Positions 6,244 to 8,255 of a stretch of DNA of 8,255 nt are shown here, one piece after another. The position numbers and the translations under genes were made by a program. The notes below the pieces were generated by a model. The model was not told the DNA's origin, ran no database searches, and worked only from the letters and a program-made list of their open reading frames with translations. The DNA is from Gemmatimonadota bacterium (lineage in GTDB: Bacteria > Gemmatimonadota > Gemmatimonadetes > Longimicrobiales > Gaopeijiaceae), in assembly GCA_002731735.1 (NCBI GenBank), contig PCCM01000122.1:1-8255 (forward strand). Direction: 5' to 3'. Every line of letters starts with the position of its first letter. The stretch's first letter is position 1.

Positions 6244-6347
6244 ATAGAGGCGCATCCCCCCGGCGGCGACTAGCCCCCTAGTCCCTCCGTGGCATCCAGC
6301 CACACCCAGCTATCAAGCACTGTTTTCCGCGTCCTGAGTTGCGGGTC
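6243..6347 (+). repeat. Intergenic repeat, copy D (most complete)
   Basis: This copy contains all modules: the tail codons from IEAHPPGG onward (with Asp in place of the final Asn), both hairpins and the right half. Hairpin 1 is a perfect GACTAG-CCCC-CTAGTC (6268-6283). Hairpin 2 is GTGGC-ATCCA-GCCAC (6289-6303). The right half (6308-6347) matches 32 of 40 positions of copy E and ends with an 18-base identity, CGTCCTGAGTTGCGGGTC. It sits between the start side of the metallo-beta-lactamase-fold gene and the 3' end of the PhoX-like gene. Confidence 0.88.
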
Positions 6348-6386
6348 TGGGGGGGCAGGATAATCCGAGTCCCCCGGTCGTGCCGC

Positions 6387-7796
6387 TCAGAGGCGAGCGC
6401 TACCCCACGGGCCTGTGATTGCGAGCGTCCACCCGTTGGACTGCATGTTCACGAACATCGTGGTGCCGTCGGGAGAGAAGCACACACCGGCAAACTCTCC
6501 GTTACCGGAAAGGTTCCGAGCCAGCTTGTAAATGTTTCCTTGGGGCGTAACGCCCACGAGGTAGTCATCACCAGTGCCGTCTTCACAAATGACGATGTCG
6601 CCCCACGGCGCCACGGTGAGATTGTCCGCATTCTCGATCATGGTGCCGTCGTTGGGTTCGATGAAAAGCTCGAGCGTCGCGGGCTGGTCACTCTCGGCCA
6701 CGCTTCCCTCGAGGGCGCTGGGCCGGTAGCGCCAGATCTGACCCTTTCGGGCCTCACCACCATCCGTGCAGGCGATGAAGATTTCCTGGTCACCGTACCA
6801 GATGCCTTCGGCCCGGGCGAACCGCGCGGCACCCGCCTCGAAGCCCCGTTGGCGCAGATTGTCATCTGGCGATTCGACGTCCTCCATGTCGAGCCACTCG
6901 ACCTGCATCTGGACGCCAGGCTCCACTCCCCGGCCCCCGAAGTTACGGGTGTCGAAGCTCGGATCACCCCGCACCGCAAGGGCCTGCAAACTACCACCTT
7001 TTTCCAGTTCACCGTACGAATTCGGCAGGAAGCGGTAAAGGAGCCCGTCGGACACGTCCTCAGTCTGGTAGACGATGCCGGTGGGCGGGTGTACGGCAAC
7101 CGCCTCGTGCCTGAAACGACCCATAGCCGTCAGAGGGGTCGGCGTTACAGGAAGCCCCTCGAGTGAGGCCGGCACTTCGAAGTTGTAACCGTGATCTCGC
7201 GCCAAGGACCCGCCTGCCGACTCGACGGTCTCCTCGCAGGAGATCCACGTGCCCCAGGGTGTAGGCCCGCCGGCACAGTTGACGAGGGTTCCGACGAGAC
7301 TGAGATGATGTGAGAGTAGCGTCTGCGTCTGAGTGTCGAAGAGCAATGTGGTGGTTCCTCCGAACGGCGGAGTGTCACCGCTTCCCGGATCGTAAAAAAC
7401 AGACCGGTCGAGCTGGTCTACGAGCGAGAGATCCGCGCCGAAGGCGCTGAAGGAGGCGTCCATCCACGAAAACACTTCGTGATTGCGCACGAGCAAAGTG
7501 GTGCCGTCGGGTCGCGGAAAAGTGGCCATTCCATCGTGCCTTGCGGGCACGTAGAAACCGTCCGACATCCGCTCGCCCTGCTGAGAGATAATCGTGTAGC
7601 TGAACCCCTCCGGAAGTGCGATGATACGCTCCGGATCGTCAGGCAGAGGGTCGAGGTCCTCGCTTGGCACGGTCGGGTCGGTGGCGTGGGGTGCAGCGCA
7701 CCGGAGGCCCGAGAAGCCCAAGGAGACAGCAGCCGCGGAGCGTACAAACCGTCGGCGGGAGATGGTCATCGCTGCATGGCGGGGTTGAGTGGGCAT
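6387..7796 (-). CDS. PhoX-type (DUF839) Tat-exported phosphatase family protein
   Basis: This 469-residue protein belongs to the PhoX/DUF839 family, whose characterised members are periplasmic calcium- and iron-dependent alkaline phosphatases. A twin-arginine signal is present: SRRRFV (13-18) followed by a hydrophobic stretch. Family landmarks in order are ARHDGM (86-90), RNHE (104-107), NCAGGPTPWGTWISCEE (173-189; C174 is the candidate iron ligand), GRFRHE (226-231), YQTEDVSDGLLYRF (243-256), ARAEG (327-331), NADNL (389-393), ICEDG (403-407) and FAGVCFSPDG (435-444). It ends in TLAITGPW, a typical family C-terminus. ATG 7796 has AAGGA 11 bases upstream; ATG 7769 would start at MTISRRRF and is equally reasonable. 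The right-half repeat flanks the gene on both sides in the same orientation (D and E). Family is firm; phosphatase activity is inferred because many DUF839 proteins are untested. Confidence 0.88.
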   Translation of the reverse strand: MPTQPRHAAMTISRRRFVRSAAAVSLGFSGLRCAAPHATDPTVPSEDLDPLPDDPERIIALPEGFSYTIISQQGERMSDGFYVPARHDGMATFPRPDGTTLLVRNHEVFSWMDASFSAFGADLSLVDQLDRSVFYDPGSGDTPPFGGTTTLLFDTQTQTLLSHHLSLVGTLVNCAGGPTPWGTWISCEETVESAGGSLARDHGYNFEVPASLEGLPVTPTPLTAMGRFRHEAVAVHPPTGIVYQTEDVSDGLLYRFLPNSYGELEKGGSLQALAVRGDPSFDTRNFGGRGVEPGVQMQVEWLDMEDVESPDDNLRQRGFEAGAARFARAEGIWYGDQEIFIACTDGGEARKGQIWRYRPSALEGSVAESDQPATLELFIEPNDGTMIENADNLTVAPWGDIVICEDGTGDDYLVGVTPQGNIYKLARNLSGNGEFAGVCFSPDGTTMFVNMQSNGWTLAITGPWGSARL

Positions 7797-7939
7797 AGTA
7801 GCTAGGATCCTTCTTGCCGATAGGCGAGACCCCAGTACCGGGGGGCACCCCTATTCCACCGTCGCTGACGCTGAACTACTAAACAGTGTTTCACTCGTCC
7901 TGAGTTGCGGGTCCGAGTGGAACGGAACAGAATGAAGGC
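7797..7939. promoter_or_regulatory. Divergent intergenic region between the PhoX-like and Big_2 lipoprotein genes
   Basis: Both flanking genes are read outward from here, so their promoters must lie within or near these 143 bases. I do not recognise convincing -35/-10 pairs or a Pho box. It contains a near-palindrome, CCCCAGTACCGGGG, at about 7831-7844, a small GTC-GCT-GAC inverted repeat at 7861-7869, and repeat copy E. Confidence 0.5.
7874..7913 (+). repeat. Intergenic repeat, copy E (right half only)
   Basis: These 40 bases match copy D positions 6308-6347 at 32 of 40 positions, without gaps, and the last 18 bases are identical. The coding tail and both hairpins of the left half are absent; the sequence to the left is C/G-rich but does not align clearly. 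It ends 26 bases before the lipoprotein start, so it may fall in that gene's promoter or leader. Confidence 0.8.
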
Positions 7940-8255
7940 ATGAATAAAATAGTTGCGTTCAGTGCCCTTTTGTCTTCGCTGCTTTTAACGAGTTGTATGG
8001 TAGAGTATACCCCAACCGAGCCTACTCCTACTCCTACTCCTACGCCTGTCTCGACCTCGATCACGCTCTCGGCAACGAGCCTGAGTTTCGCTTCTTTGGA
8101 TGATACGACTCAACTCGCAGCTACCGTCACCGACGTGAACGATGAAGTAATCGATAGTGCCACGGTGACGTGGGCTGCAACAGGTGGTGCCGCTACGGTC
8201 TCGTCTGCAGGTCTGGTGACTGCAGTAGCGAACGGTACGGCCACGGTCACTGCGA
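7940..8255 (+). CDS. Surface lipoprotein with Pro-Thr linker and Big_2 Ig-like domain, 5' end only
   Basis: The first 105 codons are present and the frame is open at the right edge. A lipoprotein signal peptide ends at LTSC (Cys19). A (Thr-Pro)n linker (about 25-37) is encoded by near-perfect six-base repeats (8021-8047). From about residue 40 there is a bacterial Ig-like Big_2 domain, with SITLSATSLSFASLDDTTQL, TWAATGGAATVS and GLVTAVANGTATVTA as the usual strands. Such domains act as stalks presenting a distal binding or enzymatic module, which is not in the window. ATG 7940 overlaps a tiny upstream frame (ATG 7932, four codons including stop). AAGG is only one base from the start, so the ribosome binding site is not ideal. 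It may be a paralogue of the BspA-type protein at the left edge, because Ig-like stalks and DUF285 repeats can occur in one protein. Confidence 0.85.
   Translation, partial: MNKIVAFSALLSSLLLTSCMVEYTPTEPTPTPTPTPVSTSITLSATSLSFASLDDTTQLAATVTDVNDEVIDSATVTWAATGGAATVSSAGLVTAVANGTATVTA
8021..8047 (+). repeat. Six-base tandem repeat (CCTACT)n inside the lipoprotein linker
   Basis: About four and a half units of CCTACT encode alternating Pro and Thr. Gain or loss of a unit keeps the frame and changes linker length by two residues, so the tract can vary without breaking the gene. Confidence 0.75.

Larger units (their letters stand above)
6023..6386. other. 364-base region between two minus-strand genes
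   Basis: This region holds the leader and presumed promoter of the metallo-beta-lactamase-fold gene (no clear -35/-10 boxes recognised), the nine-G tract, the truncated gene start at 6196-6243, repeat copy D and a seven-G tract. No intact gene was found. Confidence 0.6.

Noticed and set aside
6153..6245. 30-codon frame from ATG 6153 overlapping the truncated gene start
   Set aside because: It has no ribosome binding site and its frame conflicts with the strongly supported start at 6196.
1809..6347. Calling the repeats bona fide integron attC sites
   Set aside because: The RYYYAAC/GTTRRRY cores are not matched, the arms do not form a long imperfect stem, and no integrase is in the window. 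Kept only as a hypothesis.
348..7913. CRISPR array
   Set aside because: Repeat spacing is about 1.3-3 kb with whole genes between, copies are degenerate and no cas gene is present.

Overview
The window is moderately high-GC bacterial DNA from what looks like an accessory region of a free-living, probably marine or sediment, Gram-negative bacterium. Evidence for this includes several lipoprotein signal peptides, a Tat-exported enzyme, a BspA-type repeat surface protein and an Ig-like (Big_2) lipoprotein with a Pro-Thr linker. This combination is common in uncultured Gemmatimonadota, but that taxonomic guess is an inference. No rRNA, tRNA, CRISPR array, transposase or integrase was found.

Layout, left to right: (1) the 3' end of a BspA/DUF285 repeat protein, stop at 247; (2) a gene-poor stretch with a relict Sel1-like C-terminus and repeat copy A; (3) a soluble family 2 glycosyltransferase (530-1765, +); (4) repeat copy B; (5) an exported NHL-propeller protein (1982-3100, +) whose first ~18 codons look like the start of single-stranded DNA-binding protein; (6) a PafA/PhoV-type alkaline phosphatase lipoprotein (3250-4833, +); (7) repeat copy C between convergent genes; (8) a ComEC-like metallo-beta-lactamase-fold lipoprotein (6022-4952, -); (9) a truncated gene start abutting repeat copy D; (10) a Tat-exported PhoX/DUF839 protein (7796-6387, -); (11) the half-copy repeat E; (12) the start of a Big_2 lipoprotein that runs off the window (7940-8255, +).

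The most unusual feature is the intergenic repeat. Copies A, B and D carry a conserved coding tail ending in REWIEAHPPGGN-stop (D only its last part), followed by two small hairpins. C keeps only the second hairpin and following sequence, and E keeps only the right half. All five copies point the same way even though the genes do not, and roughly one lies in each intergenic interval. Gene fragments sit close to several copies: the Sel1-like 3' end at A, an ssb-like 5' end 70 bases after B, and a 15-codon gene start with a perfect ribosome binding site at D. This suggests a cassette-like or recombination-prone region. The ends of the repeat (GCAAC on the left, GTTGC on the right) recall the AAC...GTT logic of integron attC sites, but the standard core consensus is not met, so this remains a hypothesis.

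Functionally the genes do not form one operon. The shared theme is secretion: four nearly complete exported proteins (NHL protein, PafA-like phosphatase, metallo-beta-lactamase-fold lipoprotein and PhoX-like protein) and two partial surface proteins. Two unrelated alkaline phosphatase families lie within 4.6 kb, which would fit scavenging of organic phosphate.
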